From Bacteroidota bacterium (GTDB lineage Bacteria; Bacteroidota; Bacteroidia; AKYH767-A; OLB10), in the NCBI GenBank assembly GCA_019136655.1, contig JAGVTU010000003.1, positions 92,098-152,741 of the forward strand: a stretch of 60,644 bases of DNA, in the 5' to 3' direction. The translations under genes and the position numbers were made by a program. Positions 8,653 through 17,126 of the stretch are shown here, piece by piece. How positions within the stretch are numbered: the first letter of the stretch is position 1; each line of letters begins with the position of its first letter. The notes below the pieces were generated by a model, which searched no databases, had not been told where the DNA came from, and saw only the letters and a program-made list of their open reading frames with translations.

Positions 8653-8855
8653 TACAGAAGATAATTATCTCTGAATAATTCGATTGAATAAAAGGTAATC
8701 ATTCCTCTATGTAGAAGAGGAGGCATATTTTTGACTTAAATAATATCAGTTGATTTTGTAAGTGATATTCTTGGTTTATATACCGGAGTCCTTAATGTTC
8801 AGGTGCAGATTTTCTATTTTTGAAAAATGAATAAAATAATTGTGACATTAAAAGG

Positions 8856-9785
8856 ATGAGTACAAAACTATCACGAATCACAAAAATCAACCCCCGTGAA
8901 ATATGGAAACATGAGGCCTTGGATTTTACGCAATGGTTAGCGAAAGAAGAAAACATTTCAGTGCTATGCGAGGAATTGGAATTGAACCTTGAAAACATAA
9001 AGCCCGAAGCTTCAGCAGGCAGATACAATGTTGATTTGGTTGCTGATGACATTGATTCCAAAAGAAAAGTCATTATTGAAAATCAATTAGAATCAACCGA
9101 CCATAAGCACTTAGGTCAGTTACTAACTTATGCATCTGCGTACGATGCCAGTATTATTATTTGGGTAGTTACTGATTACACAGAAGAACACCGTCAGGCA
9201 ATAGACTGGTTTAACCGTAATATCAGCGAAAGCATCAGTTTTTTTCTAGTGCAGATTGAAGTTTACAAAATTGGCAATTCTGATGCAGCACCTAAATTCA
9301 ATATCATTTGCGAACCCAACAATTGGGGTAAAACGGTTAAGAGTTCAGAAGCGGGCAATACTCTAAGTGATTTGAAATTACTTCAAAAAGAATTTTGGGA
9401 TGGCTTGAAAGAGTATGCACACAAGCATAAAACAACTGCTAACTTTGGCAGAACGCCAAAGCCACAACATTGGTATAACATTTCTTTTGGAACAAGCAGA
9501 TGTCACATTGCTCTGACATTAAACACCCAAAAAGGTTATGTAGGTTGCGAAATCTACATCCGTAACGACAAGGCACTTTTTGATACCTTTCACAAAAATC
9601 AGGAAACTATTGAAAGAGAAATTGGCGAACAACTAGAATGGATGGAATTGCCTGATGCCACAGCATCAAGAATACTGTTGTGTTATGATGGAAACCCAAA
9701 AGAAAGAGAACGCTGGAACGAGTATTTCAATTGGTGCATTACAGTAGTTGAGAAATTTTCAAAAGTTTTTAAGAAGTATGTATAA
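8856..9785 (+). CDS. DUF4268-type protein with PD-(D/E)XK nuclease-like N-terminus
   Basis: A 309-residue soluble protein. The N-terminal half looks like a restriction-endonuclease fold: Asp60 in NVDLVADD is followed 15 residues later by Glu75 in IIENQLE, an ExQ variant of the ExK catalytic pair, then a helix HLGQLLTYA. The C-terminal half (about 175-309) matches my memory of DUF4268: WYNISFGTSRCHIALTLN and later EWMELP. Such proteins are found scattered in bacterial genomes and sometimes close to defence genes; a nuclease activity is an inference. A -7-like TATTTTTG lies at 8815-8822. It stands alone beside repeats and broken genes, which suggests accessory DNA. Confidence 0.8.
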   Translation: MSTKLSRITKINPREIWKHEALDFTQWLAKEENISVLCEELELNLENIKPEASAGRYNVDLVADDIDSKRKVIIENQLESTDHKHLGQLLTYASAYDASIIIWVVTDYTEEHRQAIDWFNRNISESISFFLVQIEVYKIGNSDAAPKFNIICEPNNWGKTVKSSEAGNTLSDLKLLQKEFWDGLKEYAHKHKTTANFGRTPKPQHWYNISFGTSRCHIALTLNTQKGYVGCEIYIRNDKALFDTFHKNQETIEREIGEQLEWMELPDATASRILLCYDGNPKERERWNEYFNWCITVVEKFSKVFKKYV

Positions 9786-10098
9786 CAACAAAAATTCTCA
9801 ATCTGTTTAGTTCCTCATACATTCGAAATAAATCAGCAAAAGCCTTTCTCTTGTTGAATTGATTCTTATGGTATGACCCCGAAGGGGTCACATGATTATA
9901 GATAACGATTAAATCTATAAACCTCCGACTCCGTAGGAGTCGAATATAGATAATCAAAAGTGCGCCAGCGCCCTTTAGGGCTACGGGTGAGCGAAGGAAA
10001 TAATTACAACCCTTCAGGTCGCGTTATTGAGCAAATAAGTTTACGGTATTAAAAGACAGCAAAATTGCTGCTAATAATAATTTCTTTGATTTTCTTGT
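9786..10098. repeat. intergenic cluster of short palindromes
   Basis: No gene is visible in these 313 bases. They hold at least three small perfect hairpins: TGACCCC-GAA-GGGGTCA (9874-9890), CGACTCC-GTA-GGAGTCG (9926-9942) and GCCCTTTAGGGC (9970-9981). The second is flanked by near-identical ATTATAGATAA and ATATAGATAAT strings. The first two share the same design, a seven-base stem with a three-base loop, which looks like a family of REP-like elements. Elements of the CCCCGAAGGGG kind are familiar from Bacteroidota intergenic regions. Confidence 0.6.
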
Positions 10099-11058
10099 TC
10101 ATAGTTTCAGAATTTTAAAACTTAATTTTTTCTTTTCGTTATATAAGGTAAGAATATAAATACCTCTTCTGATTTCACCGGCATTAATTTTTTTGTTTAT
10201 CAGCTTTTCATCCCTTATGATTATTCCATTCACATCTTCTATAGTGTAGCTGAAAATTTCATTAGTTGTGTAATCTATGTTTATGGTATTCAGAAATGGA
10301 ACAGGATAAATTTTAATGTCTTTATTTTTAGAATTATATTCCTGAATACCAACTATTGTAAAATTTGGCTGAAAAATATAAACAGCAATGTCTGATAAGG
10401 TTATTGTGTCCGTTAGCTGGTCATCTATAGCTCTGTCATATTGCCGGAAGTCGCCATTACCTGATGAATCCATCCATGACCTAAACCAGCCGTTGCCAAA
10501 CTTTTCATTTGTATTTATCAGGTAGGTTGCATTATATTCACAAAAGCAGCCATAATCAGCAGTGTCCGGCAAAAAAGGAGTGCTGCGTTGTATATTTATT
10601 TTAGCTATGACTGGTGGAATGTAATTATAAAACCGGATTTTATAATCAAGCGGATCATTAAAAAAATTGTAAAATGTGGCATAGACTGCAGTAGAATCGC
10701 AATACCTGATATCATATTTGGTGTACCAGTCATAAGCAAAGCCATCAATCATTTTATTTTCAATACGTGCAGTAAATACACCCGGCTGCACAAAAGCTCC
10801 TAAATCCACCTCGCCAAAGGCAGTGTCAATATTCGGAGAAACAATTTTGGGGCATGTTGGCGGAGGGTTAATGTATAAGTAACAGGAATCAAAATAATGC
10901 CCGATGTACACCGTGTCTCTTGCGCCTGTGGCATCTTCAAAGGCAATGGTAAGCAATTCGCTTGGCGTAACGCTTCCCTGTGCATTTGCCAAATGAATAT
11001 TTATCAGGAATAAACCTAATAAGGTTATTTTTTTTAGAGTGTTTATTTTTATAAACGT
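10099..11058 (-). CDS. T9SS-sorted secreted protein lacking a canonical start codon
   Basis: A secreted protein with a C-terminal type IX sorting domain (IYPVPFLN, then IEDVNG, GEIRRGIYILTLYN and a basic tail). The body is rich in Tyr and Asp and I recognise no enzyme domain. The first internal start is a TTG at 10992 (MANAQGS), but reading the same frame upstream gives an excellent signal peptide, KINTLKKITLLGLF then LINIHLANAQ. That extension has no ATG, GTG or TTG before an in-frame stop; the only near-start codons are ACG (11056-11058) and ATA. The start may have been lost by a point change (ATG to ACG or ATA), or a rare codon is used. Coordinates assume ACG. Confidence 0.6.
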   Translation of the reverse strand, partial: TFIKINTLKKITLLGLFLINIHLANAQGSVTPSELLTIAFEDATGARDTVYIGHYFDSCYLYINPPPTCPKIVSPNIDTAFGEVDLGAFVQPGVFTARIENKMIDGFAYDWYTKYDIRYCDSTAVYATFYNFFNDPLDYKIRFYNYIPPVIAKINIQRSTPFLPDTADYGCFCEYNATYLINTNEKFGNGWFRSWMDSSGNGDFRQYDRAIDDQLTDTITLSDIAVYIFQPNFTIVGIQEYNSKNKDIKIYPVPFLNTINIDYTTNEIFSYTIEDVNGIIIRDEKLINKKINAGEIRRGIYILTLYNEKKKLSFKILKL

Positions 11059-11115
11059 ATTTTTTTAATACTTTCAAAAGTATAATACTTTTTTTCAAAT
11101 ACAGATTAAATAGAG

Positions 11116-11248
11116 CTAATTGCTTTTGATCAACTTTTCATAATAATGATTTTTTGAGTTATCTGTAATTTGTATGATATACATTCCGTTTGGAATATCT
11201 TTTATTATAAACCGGAAATAATCGGAATTAATTCTAACACCCGACAAG
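11116..11248 (-). pseudogene. C-terminal stump of a T9SS sorting domain
   Basis: On the minus strand one frame ending at TAG (11116-11118) reads SGVRINSDYFRFIIKDIPNG followed by MYIIQITDNSKNHYYEKLIK and SN. This is the characteristic last third of a T9SS type A sorting domain (GMYIIQI, then YEKLIK tail). The similarity stops exactly at a palindromic repeat (11243-11263), beyond which the frame no longer looks like protein. I read it as the remnant of a surface-protein gene cut off by the repeat element. It is too short to have been called as a gene. Confidence 0.65.
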
Positions 11249-11604
11249 AGCTTGCCTCTTGTCAGAAGTCAGAAATTCCTCCATCAAAAACAAAAACACA
11301 CTCATCAAACGAAACCAAACCGCCCTATGAAAAATCAACGTTAAAAAATAGCAGTTCATTTCAAAGCGCAAGGCACAAGTAAGCAACCCCGAGCGAAGCG
11401 ACCTTGGGTTGCGTGATGAAATGAACAATATTTTAGTTGATTTTTCATCAGGCTTGACTTTTTGGTTCTTTTGTGTCAAGACAAAAGAACATATAATTAT
11501 ATCGCCACCAAAAAGTCCTTCTGAATTGCGGGATTGTGTCAAGCCAAAAGAACAATGAAATAGAATGATTTTATAGAAACAATCAAACAAGAGCTTGCCT
11601 CTTG
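11243..11604. repeat. structured repeat region bounded by an 18-base direct repeat
   Basis: The string ACAAGAGCTTGCCTCTTG occurs exactly at 11244-11261 and 11587-11604; the first copy is the core of a hairpin GACAAGAG-CTTGC-CTCTTGTC. Between them lies a 120-base imperfect hairpin (11328-11447) with nested arms TGAAAAATCAAC/GTTGATTTTTCA, GTTCATTTCA/TGAAATGAAC and GCAACCC/GGGTTGC. After it comes a ten-pair stem GTTCTTTTGT/ACAAAAGAAC (11465-11490), part of which recurs with one mismatch at 11534-11554. No transposase frame is visible. This could be a non-autonomous mobile element, a decayed insertion, or a structured RNA. Confidence 0.6.
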
Positions 11605-11626
11605 CCGGGTTTTAGAGAGAAAAAAT

Positions 11627-12379
11627 TCAATTATTCGCCATCCCTAAAAGCATTCTTACTTCAGCAAGTTTTCTGCGCGACACTTCCAGCATGCTGTTGT
11701 CGTGCAACTGCACATGATTATCGTTGCCCAGCGAGCGTATATGTTTTTTGTTCACCAAATGTGTGCGGTGCACCCTGATGAAACCTTTATTTTGCAGAAG
11801 CTCATCAAAATCTTTTAAGGTACGTGCCGTAAAAATTGCTGCACTTCCCGTTACAAAAATGCGGGTGTAATTGCCGTCAGCTTCGCAACGGATGATGGAG
11901 TCTGGGTCCAAAAAATAAGTCTTGCCCGTAGTGTTTACTGCCAGTTTAAAATTTTCAGTTGTGCCGGTCTTAATATTCTGTATAAAATTTTTAATCAGAC
12001 TTTTTTTGTCGTAATTAAATTTTTGTTTCTCTATAAATTTTTCAACTGCTTTAATAAACTCTTCGCGGTTCAGCGGTTTCAGCAAATAATCGAGTGCCGA
12101 AAATTTTATTGCCTTCAGCGCATAATGATCAAAAGCTGTAATAAACACCACTTCAAAATCGGGTTCGTTCAAACTTTCCAATACTTCAAATCCTGTTTTA
12201 TGAGGCATTTCAATATCCAGAAACACCAGGTCGGGTTTATGATAATGAATAAGACTCACCGCTTCGGTTCCGTTTACCGCTACGGCAACTATCTGTATTT
12301 GCGGAAACGATTTCTGAAGAACAGACTTCACCTGCTCGCGCCCAAACAAATCGTCTTCGGCTATCAAAACCTTTATCAT
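11627..12379 (-). CDS. LytTR-family response regulator
   Basis: A 250-residue response regulator. The receiver domain has the acidic pair Asp9/Asp10 (IAEDD) and phospho-acceptor Asp55 (VFLDIEMP), with TAFD and KPLN at the switch and Lys positions. The C-terminal half is a LytTR DNA-binding domain (YFLDPDSIIRCEADGNYTR start, later FIRVHRTHLVNKKHI). I chose the ATG at 12379; an upstream TTG overlaps the kinase stop and would add six residues. It follows the TPR hybrid kinase by 14 bases on the same strand and is very likely its output regulator, receiving phosphate from the kinase Hpt domain. Confidence 0.93.
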   Translation of the reverse strand: MIKVLIAEDDLFGREQVKSVLQKSFPQIQIVAVAVNGTEAVSLIHYHKPDLVFLDIEMPHKTGFEVLESLNEPDFEVVFITAFDHYALKAIKFSALDYLLKPLNREEFIKAVEKFIEKQKFNYDKKSLIKNFIQNIKTGTTENFKLAVNTTGKTYFLDPDSIIRCEADGNYTRIFVTGSAAIFTARTLKDFDELLQNKGFIRVHRTHLVNKKHIRSLGNDNHVQLHDNSMLEVSRRKLAEVRMLLGMANN

Positions 12380-12393
12380 AATAATTTGAAAAC

Positions 12394-15282
12394 TCAAATA
12401 TTAAAATTTCTGCTCAATTCATCAACAGCGGCAAGGCTTTGTTTTCTGATTTTTATAAAGTCGGGTAACAGCTGATTGGGTTTTATATTTTTCTTGTTCT
12501 GCTCCAGGTGGGTAATTATGGTTTCGCAGTCTGTCAGACCAAAAGATGCTATCATGGGTTTAATGCTGTGAAGTATGCGTATTACGGCATCGGTTTCACC
12601 GTTGCGCAAAAGTTTTTCAGCTTCCTCTATTCTTTGCGGTATGGCTTCTCTGAAAATGTCTGCATATTTTTTCACCTCATCCATATCGCCTCCCGTAAAC
12701 TCATACAGGTAATCAATGTTTGTTATTTCCTGTTTATAGTTATTAGGTTTAGTTTTTTCAATCTGAGATTTAATCGTTTGCCCTGCATATATCAACACTG
12801 CCTGCACCAGCACATCTGTTTTGTAGGGTTTGGCAATAACATCATTCATACCGGCAGCCATGCATCGTTCTATATCTTCTTTAAAAGCATTGGCCGTTAC
12901 TGCAATTATTGGTGTTGCATGAAATGGATTGGATGCATTTTTTCTGATTTGCTTTGCAACTTCATATCCGTCCATGTCGGGCATTTGTACGTCAAGGAGT
13001 ATTACCGTGTCATTGGCACTTTCAGGAGTTTGGTTTTGCATAAACTCCAATGCCTGCCTGCCATTATCAAACACATTTAATTGAATGTTTTCAATTTTTT
13101 TCTTGAGTGCATCTGTTGCCAACATTCGGTTATAAACATTGTCTTCGATAAGCAGCACATGGATTTCTTTTTTTAAATCAGTTACCGTTGCTGCATGAGT
13201 GTTTTGTTGTTCGCTTTCTGACGCTGTAAATATTTCACAGGGCAACGAAAAAGTAAATACACTTCCCTTGCCGGGTGTGCTGTCAAGTGTAATGGTTCCT
13301 CCAAACAGTGTGGCTAAATTTTTTGATATGTTCAATCCCAATCCCGTTCCGCCATACAATCGCGAAGTGCCGGTGTCGGACTGAATAAACGACTCGAAAA
13401 TTTTTTGCTGATTCTCAGGTAAAATTCCAATGCCTGTATCGGCAACTGAAAACGAAATCAAGGTTGAATGGTCTGAATGGTTTTGCAGTGGAGATGATTT
13501 GACAGTCAGTTGTACACTTCCTTTTTCAGTAAACTTAAAAGCATTGCCAAGCAGGTTTACCAATATTTGTCTGATGCGGAAAGCATCGGAGCGTATCACT
13601 TGCGGAACGGCTGCATCAACATCAGTGGTGAAAGAAATATTTTTTTGTCCGGCACGGTATTCAAAAGCGTTGTAAACTTCCTGTGTGAGTTTTCTTATGT
13701 CAACCGGAATTTTTTCAAGCTCCAGTTTTCCTGCTTCCACTTTCGATAAATCAAGCACATCGTTAATGATGGAAAGCAAACCCGCAGAAGAAGCGCTGAT
13801 GACATCAATATATTTTTTCTGTTGTTCTGAAAGTTCTTCTTCGCTCAGGAGCTCTGTCATGCCGCAGATGGCATTCAGTGGAGTGCGTATTTCATGGCTC
13901 ATGTTTGCCAGAAACTGTTGTTTAAACTCTTCACTTCGTTTGGCTTTTTCTTTTTCTTCCTGTATCAGTTTATTTTTTTGTGTAAGCTGAATTTCTGCTT
14001 TTCGCTTGATGTTGTAACGGTTGTAAATACCGAGTGCAATAAACAGCAGCACCACAGCTCCTGCAATAAAAATATTTTTAAGCTGGCGTTGTTTAAGCGC
14101 TATTGCTTCCTGCAGTTCTTTATCTTTTTTTATAAGTGCTATCTCTTTGTCTTTTTGTTCGGTTTCAAATTTTGTTTTAAGTTCATTGAGTTTTATCTGT
14201 TGCTGTTGCAATCCCAGACTGTCGTTTACAGCCGATGCCTGAATGAAATATTCGTAAGCATTTTTATAATCGTTTTTTGCAGCGAACAAGCGGCTGAGCG
14301 AAGTGAGTGCTTTTTGTTTCAGCGATAAATAACTGTTGCTGTCAGCAATTTGCAATGCACGCTGCTGGCATAAGATTGCGGCTTTAAGATCTCCTTTTTG
14401 TTCGTACGCATCGCCAATGGTTATAAGTTCGTAACACTCATCATTACGGCTGTTCAACATCCTGAAATTCTTCAAAGCTATTTCGTAATGCTCAAGAGCT
14501 TTGGTATAATTTTTCTGCTCCAGGTAAACACTGCCAATGCTTTCATTGGAATAAGCTATTCCATTCAGGTTGTTGTTGTCTTCAAAAAGATTCACGGCCT
14601 GATGGAAATAATACATTGCACTGTCGTACTGCTGCAGGCCAAGCCATGCATTTCCTATGCCGTTGATACATTCAGCCATTTTTACGGTATCGGCATTGGC
14701 GAAGTTCAACACATTGGCTTGTCGGAACCAACCAATAGCTTTTTTATACTCTTTCTGCGAATTGTAAATTGCTCCTATGGCATACAATCCTGATGATTTA
14801 AATCCCTTATCCGGACATCCTTTACTGAGCTCTACACTTCTGAGGAAATTTTCAAGAGCTTCGGCATAGCGGTTCTGGTTGAAATATAAATTTCCAATGT
14901 TGGCCACTGCTACACTTACGTAGCAATTATTACCTGTTTTTTCAAAAGCGTTTTTAGCCTGTTCAAGATATTTGCCAGCCTCATTATTCATTCCTTTCTT
15001 GGAGTAACACCAACCCAGGCTGTTGTAACAATCACCAATACCTTTAACATAATTTATTTTTCTGGCCAGTTCCAATCCTTTATTTGAAAAGTAAATTCCG
15101 CTGTCGGGGTTCAGCAGACTGAAATTAAATCCCAGATGACTGTATGCATCAACTTTATCAGAATCGTTCTTAGCTTCAAATAACTCGCTGAAGTTTACAC
15201 TTAATTTTGAAGGATCCTGAGCAAAGGCAGCGGAACAGACATGGAGAATAACAAATAATAGAAGTAAATATTTTTTAACCAT
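12394..15282 (-). CDS. TPR-containing hybrid sensor kinase with receiver and Hpt domains
   Basis: A 962-residue membrane kinase. A signal peptide (about 1-21, ending AFAQD) leads into a periplasmic array of about six tetratricopeptide repeats (45-345), a coiled segment, one TM helix (about 402-420), a cytoplasmic coiled coil, HisKA with His463 in MSHEIRTP, HATPase (DTGIGI, GGTGLGL), a receiver with Asp764 (LLDVQMPDMDG) and a C-terminal Hpt domain with His905 in ILHSIKPM. All phosphorelay residues are present: His463 to Asp764 to His905 to Asp55 of the adjacent LytTR regulator. The TPR sensor suggests detection of a protein or peptide in the periplasm. It is the first gene of a two-gene unit. 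Confidence 0.94.
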   Translation of the reverse strand: MVKKYLLLLFVILHVCSAAFAQDPSKLSVNFSELFEAKNDSDKVDAYSHLGFNFSLLNPDSGIYFSNKGLELARKINYVKGIGDCYNSLGWCYSKKGMNNEAGKYLEQAKNAFEKTGNNCYVSVAVANIGNLYFNQNRYAEALENFLRSVELSKGCPDKGFKSSGLYAIGAIYNSQKEYKKAIGWFRQANVLNFANADTVKMAECINGIGNAWLGLQQYDSAMYYFHQAVNLFEDNNNLNGIAYSNESIGSVYLEQKNYTKALEHYEIALKNFRMLNSRNDECYELITIGDAYEQKGDLKAAILCQQRALQIADSNSYLSLKQKALTSLSRLFAAKNDYKNAYEYFIQASAVNDSLGLQQQQIKLNELKTKFETEQKDKEIALIKKDKELQEAIALKQRQLKNIFIAGAVVLLFIALGIYNRYNIKRKAEIQLTQKNKLIQEEKEKAKRSEEFKQQFLANMSHEIRTPLNAICGMTELLSEEELSEQQKKYIDVISASSAGLLSIINDVLDLSKVEAGKLELEKIPVDIRKLTQEVYNAFEYRAGQKNISFTTDVDAAVPQVIRSDAFRIRQILVNLLGNAFKFTEKGSVQLTVKSSPLQNHSDHSTLISFSVADTGIGILPENQQKIFESFIQSDTGTSRLYGGTGLGLNISKNLATLFGGTITLDSTPGKGSVFTFSLPCEIFTASESEQQNTHAATVTDLKKEIHVLLIEDNVYNRMLATDALKKKIENIQLNVFDNGRQALEFMQNQTPESANDTVILLDVQMPDMDGYEVAKQIRKNASNPFHATPIIAVTANAFKEDIERCMAAGMNDVIAKPYKTDVLVQAVLIYAGQTIKSQIEKTKPNNYKQEITNIDYLYEFTGGDMDEVKKYADIFREAIPQRIEEAEKLLRNGETDAVIRILHSIKPMIASFGLTDCETIITHLEQNKKNIKPNQLLPDFIKIRKQSLAAVDELSRNFNI

Positions 15283-15369
15283 TTCAGTTACAATAGTACA
15301 ATATTACACCTGAAAAAAATATTCTGTTTACCATTTAATAAATGAAGCATACCGCTTACTAAGTTGCTG

Positions 15370-15400
15370 TTGTCGCACACAGAAGTTGATTTTACATTTG
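15370..15400 (+). promoter_or_regulatory. Bacteroidota-type promoter for the T9SS protein gene
   Basis: TTG at 15370-15372 and TACATTTG at 15393-15400 are separated by 20 bases, fitting TTG-N19-21-TAnnTTTG. Transcription would start near 15405, about 23 bases before the ATG. Confidence 0.65.
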
Positions 15401-15427
15401 ACACCATAAATCAAAAAACATCAGAAA

Positions 15428-17071
15428 ATGAAAAAACTTTACACCTTAATTTTATTCATGTGTGCAATACTTCCTGCATCGGCACAATTCAGTATCGACA
15501 CTTTGCAACCAATGAACTTTTATTCCACTACCGGCAACGTAGAACAAATGCAGATTATTAAACATCCTACCAATGGATATTTTGCATTCTGGAGAGTTAA
15601 ACCAAGTGGAGGTACGCAGTTTAAATTATATGGACAACGATTTGATGATGACGGCAACCCACAGTGGACAGCAGGTGGTAAAATAATAGTATCGTCAGTT
15701 ACTCAATCAGTAGTCGGTTATAATTGCATATTATTTGATGGCGGTATTTTAGTTTCATGGCGTCAGGCACCTGCAGCTTTTGGTGACTCTTTGTTTTGCA
15801 AAAAAATCAATTACAGTGGAAATAATTTATGGGCACAGCCTACTCTAATTGCTACAGGAGGTGTAAGCCCCATATTGTCTATAGAAAGCTATGGCATTAA
15901 AGCTATACCCAATGATTCAGGCGCATTTATCAACTACAGTGTTACATATTTTGGTGGCTCTTCAGGAATTCAGTTCAACCGTATTGATTTTAACGGAGTA
16001 TTACAATGGGCATCACCCAAAACACAATTGTTGCCGGGATATGTTTTCTATACAAGTGCCGGCTTACAAAATACTTTTTATTCCATTTCACGAGGCAATG
16101 GCATTGGATCGGGAATTTATATTCAGAAGTATAATATGCAAAGTGTTGCGCAATGGCCGGCATCGGTAGATGTATCTCAGGGTGTGTCGTCCAATGGATT
16201 CAATGGCCTACATAATTTGATGGCTGACAACAATGGAAATATCTACTTTGTCTGGGAAAGTGCAAATTACAGAGTTTCTCTTACCAAGCTTGATTCATCA
16301 GGTAATTATGTCTGGACACCAAATCTTAAACAAACGGTATCATTGGCAAACACAACACAAAACCGAATGACATCCATTTTTAATAACAACAACCTGTATA
16401 TTGCCTGGTTGGATAACCGTATTTCAGGGCAGGGTACCATTTTTACACAAAAGTATAATGCCTCTGGAGTTGCACAATGGACAGCCAACGGTGTGCAAAC
16501 AGGAGTGTGTAATAGCTATTACTCTTACCCTAAATTAGCAATCTGCGACAGCGGTTCGGTATTTTGTAATTATAACAATTCTACAGGAACATGGACACTG
16601 TCAGGGCAACGTATCAGAAGCAATGGTACACTTACCTGGAGCGATAATGGAAAGACAATGGCATCCGGAAGCAGTGCTTTTTTACCTTATAATGTAAATA
16701 TTCCTGTAGATGATGCTGATGGTTGCAATGCCGTGTTCTGGATGAATAACTCGAATGCAAATCTTTTCGGAGCTAAACTCTGCAGCAATGGAATGTTGGT
16801 AAATATCAGTGAGCCCGAAATTGCAGCTCATGATTTTTCAGTGTTCCCCAATCCCGCAACCAATGATGTGACCATACGTTTTGACGAAAATCAACAGACA
16901 GCAAACACTACACTTTCCTTATTGGATATGCAGGGGAAACTACTTTACAGCAATGATGTAAAAAATAATCATGAGGCTTCAATCAGCATCAGAAATTATG
17001 CTCCCGGAATTTATTTGATAAGAGTGACAAATGGCAATCAAAACAGTTACCGTAAATTGGTGATTCAATAA
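15428..17071 (+). CDS. T9SS-sorted secreted protein, repeat-like beta body
   Basis: A 547-residue exported protein. The signal peptide MKKLYTLILFMCAILPASAQ is followed by a body with recurring strands of the type GxxxWxxNG and QWTANGVQ, FNGVLQWAS, NPQWTAGGK, which suggests a beta-propeller or repeat barrel. The C-terminal sorting domain is textbook: FSVFPNPATNDVTI, LLDMQGKLL, APGIYLIRVTNG and a short basic tail KLVIQ. It should cross the outer membrane by the type IX system and be attached or released at the surface. Binding partner is unknown. A promoter upstream and a terminator downstream make it a single-gene unit. Confidence 0.9.
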   Translation: MKKLYTLILFMCAILPASAQFSIDTLQPMNFYSTTGNVEQMQIIKHPTNGYFAFWRVKPSGGTQFKLYGQRFDDDGNPQWTAGGKIIVSSVTQSVVGYNCILFDGGILVSWRQAPAAFGDSLFCKKINYSGNNLWAQPTLIATGGVSPILSIESYGIKAIPNDSGAFINYSVTYFGGSSGIQFNRIDFNGVLQWASPKTQLLPGYVFYTSAGLQNTFYSISRGNGIGSGIYIQKYNMQSVAQWPASVDVSQGVSSNGFNGLHNLMADNNGNIYFVWESANYRVSLTKLDSSGNYVWTPNLKQTVSLANTTQNRMTSIFNNNNLYIAWLDNRISGQGTIFTQKYNASGVAQWTANGVQTGVCNSYYSYPKLAICDSGSVFCNYNNSTGTWTLSGQRIRSNGTLTWSDNGKTMASGSSAFLPYNVNIPVDDADGCNAVFWMNNSNANLFGAKLCSNGMLVNISEPEIAAHDFSVFPNPATNDVTIRFDENQQTANTTLSLLDMQGKLLYSNDVKNNHEASISIRNYAPGIYLIRVTNGNQNSYRKLVIQ

Positions 17072-17090
17072 AAACAGCAAATAAAAACCG

Positions 17091-17125
17091 AAAGCCCTGT
17101 ATAATTTTTATGCAGGGCTTTTTAA
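17091..17125. terminator. bidirectional terminator between convergent genes
   Basis: AAAGCCCTG (17091-17099) pairs with CAGGGCTTT (17113-17121); a T tract follows on the plus strand and an A-rich stretch precedes it, so it can serve both convergent genes. Confidence 0.75.
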
Positions 17126-17126
17126 T

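Noticed and set aside
11234..11590. 118-residue minus-strand open frame through the repeat region
   Set aside because: The translation follows hairpins and direct repeats and has no protein-like pattern; the only protein-like part is the T9SS stump in another frame.
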